64,000 nt of DNA from JAPPHA01 sp963662815 (GCA_963662815.2 CAXXWA010000009.1:186001-250000), one strand, 5' to 3'. Numbered from the stretch's first letter, positions 7,600 to 17,021 are shown. The notes: generated by a model from the letters alone, not told the origin. Made by a program: numbers and translations.

Positions 7600-10014
7600 T
7601 CACACCGTATTGGTGGCGAGCGGTCTATGGGATTGAGGACGGTCTTCCGCCGCATTCAGGACCATGTCGGTGGTTACCGGAGTCCGGTTGAACAGGTGTC
7701 CGCCAAGCGCATCCGAAATCGCGTTGATCAAGGCCGCCGACGCCGCACCCTGGAGGGGTTCGCCGATTCCCTTCATTCCCATCGGATTCTGCGGATCGGG
7801 CTGATCAACGGCCGCCCAGTCCAGCTTGACGGGCACGTCCAGAATCGTCGGGGGCTTCGAAAGATAGAACGTCCTCGCGTTCGGCCGGGCGTATGCGGGA
7901 TCGTAGATGTGGCGCTCAGTGGTCGCGAGGCCGAACCCCATGACCGCACCGCCCCGAACCTGCGCCGCAAGGCCTGTCGGATGGATCACCGTGCCGCAGT
8001 CGGCAGCGCCGACATAGTCGAGTATCTCGACTTTTCCGGTTTCCACGTCGACGTCCACCTCGATGAACCCGGCCGCGAGCGCCGGAACCGTGCCCTCCTT
8101 CGGAAGGTTGTCCTTGGCGACGCCAACCAGTCCGGACCCGGCGACCGCCGTGGCGGACGCCCGCGTCATCTCGTGGATGTCCTCGGGCAATTCGTGACCG
8201 GCGTACTTGCCGCCCATTTTGATCGCCTTTTGCGCCGCCTCCGCGAAACTGAGGCCCGTCGACGAATCGCCCGCCTTGACCACGCGCTCGTTTTCGAGCT
8301 TGTACTCGTCGGGCGATCCTCCGAACTCCGCAGCCGCGATTTCCTTGAGTTTCATGGCCGCATCCATGGCCGCCACGTAGTTCGAGCGCGTCATGGTGAA
8401 GTTGGTGTTGGAGCCGAACTGACCCAGGTTCCACGGAATGTGCTTCCGAGTGCCGCCTCTCTCGATGACCACCCGGTCCCAGTCGTACCCGAGAGCCTCC
8501 GCCACCACCCTGCTCGTCGACGCATAGGAGTAGGTGCCGAGATTGCCGACGCCGGAGTGGACGTGGAGGATGCCGTCAGGCGTGATTCTGACCAGTCCGT
8601 CAAATCCGTTCGCGCCCGCCGAATGGTAGGCCTGGCCGATGCCGTAACCGCGCACCTTCGACCCGGACCGCGCTCCCGCGTTTGCGGAGCGCTCGGCCCA
8701 GTTGAAGACCTCCGCACCCTTGTCGAGGGCCTCCTTGAGGTAGGCGGACGTCACCGGCCCCTGCTTCGGGCCGTAGGTCGCGTTCGCGCCCCCATTACCC
8801 GGCGCGTTGATGCGCCGGATCGCGAGGCGGTCGATCCCGAGTTCCCGCGCCGCCTTGTCGAACAACGGTTCCACCATGTTCGCGGCCTGGTTCTCGCCGG
8901 GGCCGCGCTGCGCGCCCTTTGGCGTGGTGTTCGTGAGCACCGGAACCGCGCGGAACCGCATTGCCGCCGGCTGATAAACGATCGACGACGCGTTGCCCAC
9001 GTTGTTGTAGTCCCTGAATCCGCTCGTCGGTCCAAGGTCCTGCACCATGAACATGTCGGCAGCCAGGAGTTTCCCGTCTTCGGCGAACCCGAGCTTCATC
9101 CAGCCCTGGAACCCGGCGCGGGCCATCCCGTTGTCGTATTCCTCGACGCGGGATACCCGAAGCAGGCACGGTCGGCCGGACAGCTTCTTCGACATGAGCG
9201 CGGGAAGCGCCATGAGCGGGTAGGCGGTTGCCTTGCCCCCGAAACCGCCTCCGCAGTACTCCGCCACAAGGACGAGATCGGAAAGTTCGATGCCGATCAG
9301 CCTCGCGAGGCCGGGATGCGCGAATGACGTGGACTGGGTTGATCCCCAGACATGGCACTTCCCGTTTTCCCAGTACGCAGCCGCGGAACGCGGCTCCATC
9401 GCCTGGTGCGCGTTCGTCGCATGCACCATGCTTTCCTCGATGACGACCGCCGATCCTGCGAAGCCCGCCTCGACGTCGCCGAATCCCCATTCGACAACGG
9501 CCGCGCCGCGCGGGAGTTCGCCCTCCCCGACCATCGCGAAGTCCTTGCCGGTCCACTTCACGGATTGAAAGTCGATGCCTCGGCTGGCGATGTTGCCGCC
9601 CACAAGGGCATCCGGGCCGCCCGGTTTCAGGCTTTCGAGCGGGTCGACGACAAATGGCAGCAGTTCCATGTCAACCTTCACGGCGGCAACCGCGTCGGCC
9701 GCAGCCTGCTCGGTTTCAGCAGCGATAGCCAGGATCGGCTGTCCGAAATACGTCGCGGTGCCGGTCAGGATCGGCAGCCCGGCCGGACCCGGCTGCTTGA
9801 CTTCCCCGGGCAGCAAGGCCGCCAGGAAGCCGGGAACCTTCTCGGCTTCGCTGATGTCGATGTTCTTCACCTGGCCGTGCGGCATGCGGGATCCGAAAAT
9901 CTTCACATGCGCCATGCCGTCGGCCCTGAAATCCTCGGCGTATTTTGCCGCTCCCGTGACCTTCGCCTCGAGATCGGGAGGCGTGAAGTCCTTGCCAATG
10001 AGTTTGTATGTCAT
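7600..10014 (-). CDS. molybdopterin-binding catalytic subunit of Mo-hydroxylase
   Basis: An 804-residue large subunit of the xanthine oxidase/aldehyde oxidoreductase family. The N-terminal a/b hammerhead domain (about 12-125) is followed by Mo-cofactor-binding domains with EYCGGGFGGKAT, RGPGENQAA and, near the C-terminus, GMKGIGEPLQGAAS, which holds the catalytic Glu conserved in the family. Start ATG 10014 follows AGAGG and lies 4 bp from the [2Fe-2S] gene stop. It should hydroxylate or oxidise an aldehyde or N-heterocycle with water as oxygen donor. The substrate cannot be read from sequence; the PaoABC-like arrangement favours aldehydes. It has no export signal of its own, so export depends on the small subunit. 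Confidence 0.9.
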   Translation of the reverse strand: MTYKLIGKDFTPPDLEAKVTGAAKYAEDFRADGMAHVKIFGSRMPHGQVKNIDISEAEKVPGFLAALLPGEVKQPGPAGLPILTGTATYFGQPILAIAAETEQAAADAVAAVKVDMELLPFVVDPLESLKPGGPDALVGGNIASRGIDFQSVKWTGKDFAMVGEGELPRGAAVVEWGFGDVEAGFAGSAVVIEESMVHATNAHQAMEPRSAAAYWENGKCHVWGSTQSTSFAHPGLARLIGIELSDLVLVAEYCGGGFGGKATAYPLMALPALMSKKLSGRPCLLRVSRVEEYDNGMARAGFQGWMKLGFAEDGKLLAADMFMVQDLGPTSGFRDYNNVGNASSIVYQPAAMRFRAVPVLTNTTPKGAQRGPGENQAANMVEPLFDKAARELGIDRLAIRRINAPGNGGANATYGPKQGPVTSAYLKEALDKGAEVFNWAERSANAGARSGSKVRGYGIGQAYHSAGANGFDGLVRITPDGILHVHSGVGNLGTYSYASTSRVVAEALGYDWDRVVIERGGTRKHIPWNLGQFGSNTNFTMTRSNYVAAMDAAMKLKEIAAAEFGGSPDEYKLENERVVKAGDSSTGLSFAEAAQKAIKMGGKYAGHELPEDIHEMTRASATAVAGSGLVGVAKDNLPKEGTVPALAAGFIEVDVDVETGKVEILDYVGAADCGTVIHPTGLAAQVRGGAVMGFGLATTERHIYDPAYARPNARTFYLSKPPTILDVPVKLDWAAVDQPDPQNPMGMKGIGEPLQGAASAALINAISDALGGHLFNRTPVTTDMVLNAAEDRPQSHRPLATNTV

Positions 10015-10017
10015 GGC

Positions 10018-10701
10018 CTATATCCTCTCTGCGGCCTTCATGGTGCCGCGCAGGTAATGGTCGTATGCCCCGCATCTGCAGACGTTGCCCGAGAGAGCCA
10101 TCCGGGCTTCCTCGACCGTGGGTTTCGGGTTCACGTTCAGGAGCGCGACCGCGGCCACAACCTGGCCGGGAGTGCAGAACCCGCATTGCGGCGCGATCTC
10201 CTCGACGAATGCCTGCTGAACCGGGTGAAGCGTGCCGTCGGCCGACGCAACGCCTTCCACGGTTACGATTTCCTTGCCGCGGACACGATGGGTCAGCGTC
10301 GAACAGGAGTAGATCGTGGTCCCGTCAGCCATAACCGTGCAGGCGCCGCACTCGGCCTGGTTGCATCCGATCTTGGTGCCGGTCAGCCCCAGGCGGTATC
10401 GCAACGTGGTCGCGAGCGTTTCGTTGGGCGGCACTTCAAGTCGGCGCACGCGGCCGTTGACGGTCAAGCTGACCAGACGCTCGACGGCGCGCGCATCGGC
10501 ACGGCTCGGCGTTGCCGCCGAGAAAAGGTAACCCGCGCCGGCGATGACCGTCCCCGAACAGACGACGCTCCGGAGAAAGTTCCGGCGCGACATGTGCAGC
10601 GGTTTCCAGGGACGGATGCAATCCGAGCCGGCGGCGACTTCCTTCGTCGCCGGACCCGGAGCGTAGTCCAGCGTCGGATCATATGGTCCGTAGTTTTCCA
10701 T
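10018..10701 (-). CDS. [2Fe-2S] subunit of Mo-hydroxylase, Tat-exported
   Basis: A 227-residue first gene of the operon. Start ATG 10701 is fixed by a strong ribosome site (GGGGAGGAGG, about 8 bases upstream). Twin-arginine signal SRRNFLRS has its RR at 39-40 after an unusually long N-terminal extension of 38 residues, followed by a hydrophobic stretch to about 62. Plant-type ferredoxin cysteines are at 113, 118, 121 and 133 (CNQAECGAC); the second helical [2Fe-2S] set is at 173, 176, 208 and 210 (CGFC and CRC). The arrangement matches PaoA of the E. coli periplasmic aldehyde oxidoreductase. By carrying the Tat signal it probably escorts the folded three-subunit enzyme to the periplasm. Confidence 0.9.
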   Translation of the reverse strand: MENYGPYDPTLDYAPGPATKEVAAGSDCIRPWKPLHMSRRNFLRSVVCSGTVIAGAGYLFSAATPSRADARAVERLVSLTVNGRVRRLEVPPNETLATTLRYRLGLTGTKIGCNQAECGACTVMADGTTIYSCSTLTHRVRGKEIVTVEGVASADGTLHPVQQAFVEEIAPQCGFCTPGQVVAAVALLNVNPKPTVEEARMALSGNVCRCGAYDHYLRGTMKAAERI

Positions 10702-11681
10702 GCGTGAATCCTCCTCCCCTTCGCGTAAAGCAGGCCGGATCACAGAAGAAATAATCGGGCGTGGTCCGCTGCACGCGCAAAAATGATTCGCTTGAGTCTT
10801 GGAAGTGCAATTCTTGCATGTCAAGCTGCATTCCGGCTGAAATGCCGGTCGGCATTGCCCGAAGCGCAGAACCGTATCCGGCCGGGCAGGCGCGTTGATC
10901 GTTCGTCCGGGCCACATGTCAATTGCAGGGACCGGCCGCGTTCGACACATTCGGAATTCAACCGAAAGTCCGTCGCAGCAAGTCCGAACGTTCGGCATAG
11001 GCTCCAATTGCAGGGCCGATCGCGCCGGCCCGCCGACAGCCACGCTTGCGGGCGCAGGCACCAGGTCTGCGGCCGGACGACGCAATCTCGCGGCCAGACT
11101 GCGAACGCTTGTCTGACCGTCCGTTCCGGCATCGTCCCGGTCGCCTTGCCTGTGGAGCGAAGGCGTGAGAAAAGCCGGCGCACGAAGTCAGGAACGTCCG
11201 ATGATTCAAGGTTGCCACCCGGATCACGTCGCACCGCAAAGGTTCATGACGCTCTCGAGTCTCCTCTCCCTTGCAGTTCGCGGGTGCATGGTTGCCGGAA
11301 CGGACGTCTTCAGACACTTGATCGAGAAGCTTGTCATGCGCCTGCGCCGCACGCATTCGCCCCAAGCCGGTGCGGGAAGCAGCGCTCTCGACCAAACCGG
11401 CATTCGGACCCGAAGGCGCTCCCGTGCACTCCCGAGCGGCATGGTCCCGTCCGGTTGCGTCACCGCGTTCTTCCCGGTCATCCCCGGCGGTGCGGAGGAC
11501 TCGTTGCCGTCCGAACCGGCGCAGCAACCGCGTCATGGTCGCGTGTCCCATGTGGCGCCCCGGTTCCGAGTGTTCTAGCAACGGGATTCCACGAGCCGGC
11601 GCCGAGGTGGTGCATCACGCGCAGAGCGCGATTCCGCCTATGCCAGTAGATCCGAGCGAATTTCAGACGAAGGAGAAGTCC
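10702..11681. other. 980-bp intergenic region, no gene recognised
   Basis: Several open frames of up to 288 codons cross this stretch on both strands, but none shows protein-like composition, a ribosome site or a recognisable family. The promoter of the Mo-hydroxylase operon should lie within the first 150 bp right of 10701; I see no clear -10/-35 pair. It may contain decayed coding sequence. Confidence 0.5.
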
Positions 11682-11921
11682 ATGTCCGATCCCATCATTG
11701 CGCAACGGGCGCCTTTCGCCGCCGAAGTGAAGGCTGGCAAGTCCTACTTCTGGTGCGCCTGCGGAAGGAGCGCCAACCAGCCCTTCTGCGACGGCAGCCA
11801 CAAGGAAACCGATTTCGTGCCGAGGAAGTTCACGGCGACAGAGGACGGTCGCGTGTTCTTCTGCGGTTGCAAGCGCTCGTCCGCCGCACCGGTGTGCGAT
11901 GGCACGCATGCCAAGCTGTGA
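11682..11921 (+). CDS. tandem CDGSH iron-sulfur domain protein
   Basis: A 79-residue protein with two CDGSH motifs. Each binds one [2Fe-2S] cluster through three Cys and one His: C25, C27, C36, H40 (CACGRSANQPFCDGSH) and C61, C63, C72, H76 (CGCKRSSAAPVCDGTH). This is the short bacterial type related to mitoNEET/Miner2, in which one chain carries both clusters. Start ATG 11682 is preceded by AAGGAG. Such proteins act in electron or cluster transfer in the cytoplasm; no partner gene is adjacent, so the specific role is unknown. Confidence 0.9.
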   Translation: MSDPIIAQRAPFAAEVKAGKSYFWCACGRSANQPFCDGSHKETDFVPRKFTATEDGRVFFCGCKRSSAAPVCDGTHAKL

Positions 11922-12354
11922 GCGCGGTGTCACGGATTGCCTGGCGGCATCGGTCTTGACGGGGATTCGGATCACAAAAGCGACGGCCCGAAGGGATCGA
12001 AGCCAGAGCAAGATTCCTCCGTGCGCCGTCCCGTGTTCCCGCCGCCCTGCCCGAACGGACCTGTTCATCCTCCGGCGCCTGGCCAACCCGGTCGACGGCG
12101 ATGGCTGGTCTTCGACTTCGGCAGATGCGGCAGAGGCACCGAGACCCGAGGCATTTACGGCTTGACGCCGATGGATCACTGTCCCAGCAGTTTTGCGATG
12201 TCTATCCGTTTGAATGCGGGATTGAACAAGCACGAACTCTACATCTCTCGTGCGCGCACCAAGCATCCGGTGCGAGTGTGCGAATACGGTGACCATGTAA
12301 AGTCCGTCGGTCACTGACAAATCGAGCCAACGCAACGGACACATGGGCTGAACG
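11922..12354. other. 433-bp intergenic region, nothing recognised
   Basis: No protein-like frame, RNA or repeat was recognised. It should contain the promoter for the small gene/ImmA-like pair that follows. Confidence 0.4.
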
Positions 12355-12791
12355 ATGCCGAAACGCCAAGGCAACATCCAAAGCGGAGAATCACGCCTGC
12401 GGAAGACATCGACCATGATTATCTGGAGTGGCTCAGTCGCAGCGCGCGATATTCCGGCAGTCCGCATCACAAGCGGGTTCCAGAAGACTACGGCTTCGAC
12501 GGGCCTGCAGCACCCCGTCCTGACAAATCGTTGTGTGACGGCTTTCGCTCCATCCTCATCGCAGAAGCCGCCGGCCTGTTTCGCAACGCCATTGATCGCG
12601 GCATGACAAACACACACAGGCCTGACCGATTTCCCAAGTATGTTTGGGCAGTCGATGTCGACAATCGAGCTTATGAAGCCAAGCTAGAACAAGGTTCCAA
12701 CACCTATCACGGTTACGTATTGGGCGACAATGAAGTGTCCATGCGTGACCTCGTTATCGATGAATGGAACGCGCGTTGCCTAGTGAACTGA
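12355..12791 (+). pseudogene. small conserved protein upstream of ImmA/IrrE-like gene, frameshifted in an A run
   Basis: A protein-like frame runs from about 12381 to 12791, containing DYLEWLSRSARYSGSPHHKR, PRPDKSLCD and PKYVWAVDVDNRAYEAKLE, but it has no usable start codon. ATG 12355 opens a different frame (MPKRQGNIQ) that joins it sensibly if one A is added to the AAA run near 12379-12381, giving about 145 residues. I recall this pattern (WL, HKR, PRPD..LCD, VWAV, YHGY) as a small widespread hypothetical family, but cannot name it. It overlaps the next gene by 28 bp and is probably its partner. A shorter product could start at ATG 12603 (62 residues). The shift may be a sequencing error or a real lesion. 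Confidence 0.55.
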
Positions 12792-14176
12792 CGATCTCCC
12801 TGACAACGGAGGTTCTCGACCTGGGCTCGCCGGAAGAACGAGCCACGTTAGGACTTCTGGCCCTGACGGCCAACGACCGATTGCTAACCCAAGGCATTGA
12901 AACTCCAGGGGAAACTTTGCGACACGGCCCATATGTACCGGGCTTTCCGCTGGCGGAATGGTTCGTGTGGAACTGGTGGCGCATCCGCTGGGAATCCGGT
13001 CGCCCAAGCGACATGATCGCTCCAAGTCGCTGGGACCTTGCCCATCGAATGCAGACGGCGGGAGACGGTTACGTCTGGCCAAACATCACCATTTGCTCCG
13101 ACGGAGTCAGCGCCTTCGTCATTTCGACGCCATCCTCGACTACAGATGCGGTTGTCTTTCGTTTTCTCGGCGCCGGGCATCGGGAGGAAATTTCCGCTTC
13201 CGCTCTGGAAGAAGCGGTTGACGGGTTTGCGAAAGATGTCCTCACCAGGCTTGAGGTTGCAGGGCTCCAGGACACCAATCTGCATCGTCTTTGGGAGGAC
13301 CTTGTGAGCGAGCGGACCGATCCCGAACTTGCTCGCTATCGAAAGCTTGAAGCCCAACTCGGTCATGATCCCGATGAAGCGGACGAGGCAGCCGTGAGGC
13401 GACGCCTTCGGGACGCCGTTGCGCTTGGCGAAGAAGCCATGGGAGAACTCGCGGCCGATGCAGCGCTCAACGACAATCCTCTGAAGGGCATGGTCTGGTC
13501 CAAGGACCTCTCGGACATAGCCGATAGTCGGGGGTTCGATGCTGACCTGCGCGCGGGATTCAGCCTGACAGACGTTGCGGGAATGTCGAAGCCCGGTGCT
13601 GTTCAGGCATGGCGCCTTGGCCGGCAACTTGCCCGCCATGTCCGTCTCCAGGCAGCGCTGGATGGCGAGCGAGTTTCCGACGAGCGCCTTGCGGAGCTTG
13701 CGGGAACGACTACTGCAGCAGTTTCCGACGCCACGCGGCGATCACCGGGAATTTCGTTTGCCCTGAATCGTCGCAACGACCACGCCCGAATCTCGCTGCG
13801 GTCAGGTTGGGCGACGGGACGACGCTTTGAACTTGCAAGGCTGATCGGTGACCGGCTGGCCTGCACTCAGATCGGCAATTGTCGCGAGGACCTTTCCCCT
13901 GCAACTCGATCCTTCAGCTACCGACAGAAGATGCAGCGGGCATTCGCTGCGGAATTGCTCAGTCCCTTTGACGCCGTAGACGACATGATGAGCGGCGACT
14001 ACTCGGAAGAAAGACAGAATGAAGTCGCAAGACACTTCAAGGTGTCCCCCATGACCGTCCAGTCCCAACTCGTCAATAATGGCCGGATTCGCCTGGAAGA
14101 CGATCCGGAAATTTTCGGTCGCGGCGCTGCGGTTCAGGAATCCTGCGCAACCCAGACCGCGGCGCGAATCAATTGA
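12764..14176 (+). CDS. ImmA/IrrE-like protein with degenerate metal site
   Basis: A 470-residue protein. About residues 340-445 resemble the ImmA/IrrE C-terminal domain: RRFELARLIGDRLA, then RQKMQRAFAAELLSPFDAV, then VARHFKVSPMTVQSQLVNN (a helix-turn-helix-like end). In active ImmA proteases the first segment carries HExxH; here it reads FELARLIGDRL, so the zinc ligands are missing. The N-terminal 300 residues have no recognised domain; WFVWNWWRIRWE near residue 66 is conspicuous. The overlapping small upstream gene suggests a two-gene regulatory or toxin-antitoxin-like module. Function of this non-HExxH branch is not known to me. Confidence 0.6.
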   Translation: MERALPSELTISLTTEVLDLGSPEERATLGLLALTANDRLLTQGIETPGETLRHGPYVPGFPLAEWFVWNWWRIRWESGRPSDMIAPSRWDLAHRMQTAGDGYVWPNITICSDGVSAFVISTPSSTTDAVVFRFLGAGHREEISASALEEAVDGFAKDVLTRLEVAGLQDTNLHRLWEDLVSERTDPELARYRKLEAQLGHDPDEADEAAVRRRLRDAVALGEEAMGELAADAALNDNPLKGMVWSKDLSDIADSRGFDADLRAGFSLTDVAGMSKPGAVQAWRLGRQLARHVRLQAALDGERVSDERLAELAGTTTAAVSDATRRSPGISFALNRRNDHARISLRSGWATGRRFELARLIGDRLACTQIGNCREDLSPATRSFSYRQKMQRAFAAELLSPFDAVDDMMSGDYSEERQNEVARHFKVSPMTVQSQLVNNGRIRLEDDPEIFGRGAAVQESCATQTAARIN

Positions 14177-14510
14177 ATCGATTCGTCTTCAAGCAGCGTC
14201 CCGTGTTTTGTCAGTCTTCTCAATGCGCGCAGGCGCGGAAATTCCTGAGGACATCCGCTGCCGGTTCAAGTCCCGGCGCCGCGGCCGGACAGGAAGCTCC
14301 TTCAATTGTTCCGGCGTCCGAGGCGCCGAGCCCGGTCATGGCGGCGCACTTCAGATATCCGGATTTGCCTGCGTTGCATATTCGCCGGCCGGCCGAAGCG
14401 CCACGAGACTCGAGCGGCAAAGTCGAGTTCCGGCCGGGTACGCAGACAAGACATCTGAAAATCTGCAGTGGAGATCCTTCCGGACATGACGCGTCCGGCG
14501 ACGGCAGGCG
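14177..14510. other. 334-bp region between convergent genes, nothing recognised
   Basis: No gene, repeat or clear terminator hairpin was identified here. Confidence 0.4.
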
Positions 14511-15251
14511 TCATCTCTGCTTCTGCCGGAAGCGCACGCGAACGCCTGTAGGCCCGCCGTACGCCTGGTTGAACGCGCACATCAGGTGGCCGTCAGCCTG
14601 CAGTTCGCAGTCGGCGCTGCGTTCATGAATGTGCCCACCGTCGGAACACGGCACGCCGGGTCCACCGCCTACATCGTCGCGGACCCTGACCTTGCTGGCG
14701 TCCGTGAACCTCCCTCGAGCGCGGCCGCTGCATGACTCACCGTTCCCGAGTCGGAGCGTCTGGTTGCCGACTCCCCCGGAATCGAAGCACATTTCCCATG
14801 CCCGCACCTGAACTTGCCTGTATCCTCCGAAGGAATCGTGGTGCGTCTGCAGCCGATAGTTCGAAACAAGTTCCCAACAACCATCCAGAACCCGGATGTC
14901 GCGATCGGCCCAGTGTTCGAGCTTCGGATCCGGAGGCGGCGCCGGGACCGGCGCCGGCGGAAGACAACGCATCCTGGCGAGGCGTGTCTCGAGCGCGGAG
15001 ACACGCGCTTCCAGCAGGCTCCGGCGCGCCATCGCCGCTTCGAGGCCCGGGTCGTAATCGACGTCCCCGGCGGCGCAGCCTGTCACGATTCCGAATGCCG
15101 CGGGAAGGACAAGACCGCAGGCGTCCAACAGGTGCCGGATCGAAACGGCGACAAGCGCCAGCAACAGAACGGCGAGCAAAGACGCCAGAAGTACCATGCG
15201 CGGCGGATAGCTGAACAGGCGTCTCACGAATCTCACCCGGCCATAAAACAC
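14511..15251 (-). CDS. membrane-anchored protein with Cys-containing C-terminal domain (possible SrfA-type)
   Basis: Up to 246 residues. The start is uncertain: GTG 15251, a second GTG at codon 6 or ATG at codon 19. Residues 19-50 form a hydrophobic span, followed by a short helical stretch and a Pro-rich linker (PPAPVPAPPPDPK). The C-terminal domain (about 115-246) contains VLDGCWELVSNYRL, RAWEMCFDS, GESCSGRARGRF and ADCELQADGHLMC, suggesting disulfides outside the cytoplasm. The GCWEL...MCFD layout reminds me of the C-terminal domain of SrfA-family proteins; with srfB- and srfC-like genes in the same cluster that is plausible but unverified. It is the last gene of the cluster, 190 bp after the FGE-like gene. 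Confidence 0.55.
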   Translation of the reverse strand: MFYGRVRFVRRLFSYPPRMVLLASLLAVLLLALVAVSIRHLLDACGLVLPAAFGIVTGCAAGDVDYDPGLEAAMARRSLLEARVSALETRLARMRCLPPAPVPAPPPDPKLEHWADRDIRVLDGCWELVSNYRLQTHHDSFGGYRQVQVRAWEMCFDSGGVGNQTLRLGNGESCSGRARGRFTDASKVRVRDDVGGGPGVPCSDGGHIHERSADCELQADGHLMCAFNQAYGGPTGVRVRFRQKQR

Positions 15252-15441
15252 GGCGAAAGGGCTTCGCTCGTGTTCCCGAGTCCAGGCCTGCCCGCGACCA
15301 ATGTTGCCGGGAAACAGCCCGGAGCGGCTCCAAGCAGCCGCTCCTTTCCGTTTCCGGGGGCCGTTTCGTTCGGTCCACCGGACTGCCCGAGAAGCCGTTC
15401 ACGGGCGCCGCGCGCACGCGCGGCCCTTCGCGAAGCTAGCC

Positions 15442-17019
15442 TCACGGTTCGACAGCCAGCTCGAGTAGCTCCGCGGGCGACATGTCCCGCGCGCCGGAGA
15501 ATGTCACGAAATCGTCGTGGAAATCGTTCACGAGCGCGAGCAGCACATCCTGCCCGCGTCCGCCGAGTTCCAGCCGAAGCATGTCGCGCATGTCGAACAG
15601 GCGATCCGGGTCGAGCGACGAAGCAGCCGATTCAAGGGTTTGTCCGAAGGTTTGCAGCGCGTCCTCGCGGACGGGGCGCAGTCTTTCGATTGCGGCCCGC
15701 GCGCGCTCGAGCCGTTCCAGAAGCTTCCGTCGTTCTTCCACGTCCCCTTCGCGGTCAATCTGAAGGGACATCCGCACGACGTCCCGGCCTATTCGCTCAA
15801 TCGACCGGTCGGAATCGCGAATGAGCCTGATGAGGATCGCGCCGTTCAGAAGCGTGGACCTGAGGATGCGGCGCTCAGCCTCTTCCCGTTTCTGCCGGTC
15901 CTCCCGGATCAGCTCCCTGAGCGCGATGAGCCGCGCCTTCCGCCGGGCGTTGGTTTCTTCCTCGATGGCGAGGGTTACCTCGCTGATCGGGTCGTCGACC
16001 TGGCCCGCCGGCCCTTCGAATAGTTCGATCCAGTTATCGCTTATTTCCGCCAAGCGCCGGTCCGATACGCTCACATGCGTCGAGAGAACGAGCCGCACGC
16101 CGAAGGTGTCCTCCGCCGACGGCTGCCCGTCGGTCACCCGGAAGAGCGGCCACTCCGAGCGCCGAGCGCTGTACATCTCGTCCGCCGTCGACCGGTAGGA
16201 TCCGCCGCGCGCGACCAAGCCGCCAGCCTGGCCGTGCGGACGGCCAAGCGCGTTCATGCGGAACGGTTCGAGGATCAACTCTTCCGCATTTCCGTAGACG
16301 TCATGGAGGCCGAGAGGATTTGCTCCCCGGGTGCCCACTGGACGCGGCTGCCCTCGGGAGTTCGCGTAGTACCAGGCATAGTGGTCGACCCCCTCGGGCA
16401 TCGGGAACTGCCGTGCGCCGAACGCCTGTTCGTCGACGCGGATGCCGCCGCGCGCCGCATATTCCCACTCGGTCTCGGTCGGAAGGCGGACGAATGCCGG
16501 GAACCCGTCCTCTGCCGGAAGTTGCCCGCCAGCCTCCGCGCGCAGCCATTCCGAGTACAGGCGCGTGAATTCCACCGCCTCGAACCAGCTCAGGCCAAGT
16601 TTTGGGAAGCGCCCCCGCAGGGATGGCGGCTCGCAATCGCCGAGCACCGCCGCATGCTGGTCGTTGGTGAGTTCGTAGCGCGAGATGAAGTAGTGCGTGT
16701 TCCCGCCCGCACCGTCGCTGAAGGCACCCCGCAGATAGGCGTTTACGAAATAGTCCAGGTGTCCGCTTTCCGGGTCGGATGCGCCAAGCCGCATCTGCCG
16801 GTCGGAGAGCGGATGCGTAGTGTCGGCCGGCACCACGACCTTCTGGAAGGCCATGGCTCCGCCGCAGGGCATCGGGAGCGACAGGTCGGCGGGTTCGCCC
16901 TCCTCGGCCGCCGGGTCATGGAACTCGAGCGGCCACCCCTGGCCGTGGACCGCAGACGGTCCGGACAGCGCAAGCAGCAAAACCAGCGCATGGATGGCGG
17001 AGAGTGCGCGGCGGAACAT
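15442..17019 (-). CDS. secreted FGE/SUMF1-like protein with helical C-terminal half
   Basis: A 525-residue protein with signal peptide (residues 1-26, ending VHGQ). Residues about 50-315 show a formylglycine-generating-enzyme-like fold: YELTNDQHAAV, FVRLPTETEWEYAARGG, NPLGLHDVYGNAEEL, VARGGSYRSTADEM and FGVRLVL. The active-site Cys pair of true FGE near the GGS motif is not visible, so it is probably a structural or binding member of the family. Residues about 335-525 are long charged helices (EERRKLLERLERARAAIERL), probably coiled coil. It starts 2 bp after the permease stop codon (TGAAGATG), so it is translationally linked to it. Other members of the cluster are also envelope-directed. Confidence 0.75.
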   Translation of the reverse strand: MFRRALSAIHALVLLLALSGPSAVHGQGWPLEFHDPAAEEGEPADLSLPMPCGGAMAFQKVVVPADTTHPLSDRQMRLGASDPESGHLDYFVNAYLRGAFSDGAGGNTHYFISRYELTNDQHAAVLGDCEPPSLRGRFPKLGLSWFEAVEFTRLYSEWLRAEAGGQLPAEDGFPAFVRLPTETEWEYAARGGIRVDEQAFGARQFPMPEGVDHYAWYYANSRGQPRPVGTRGANPLGLHDVYGNAEELILEPFRMNALGRPHGQAGGLVARGGSYRSTADEMYSARRSEWPLFRVTDGQPSAEDTFGVRLVLSTHVSVSDRRLAEISDNWIELFEGPAGQVDDPISEVTLAIEEETNARRKARLIALRELIREDRQKREEAERRILRSTLLNGAILIRLIRDSDRSIERIGRDVVRMSLQIDREGDVEERRKLLERLERARAAIERLRPVREDALQTFGQTLESAASSLDPDRLFDMRDMLRLELGGRGQDVLLALVNDFHDDFVTFSGARDMSPAELLELAVEP

Positions 17020-17021
17020 CT

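Noticed and set aside
7120..9327. 735-codon open frame on the plus strand opposite the Mo subunit gene
   Set aside because: Shadow of a well-supported Mo-hydroxylase gene; composition is not protein-like.
10958..11581. 207-codon minus-strand frame in the gap right of the Mo-hydroxylase operon
   Set aside because: No ribosome site, no recognisable motif and low-quality composition; left as intergenic.
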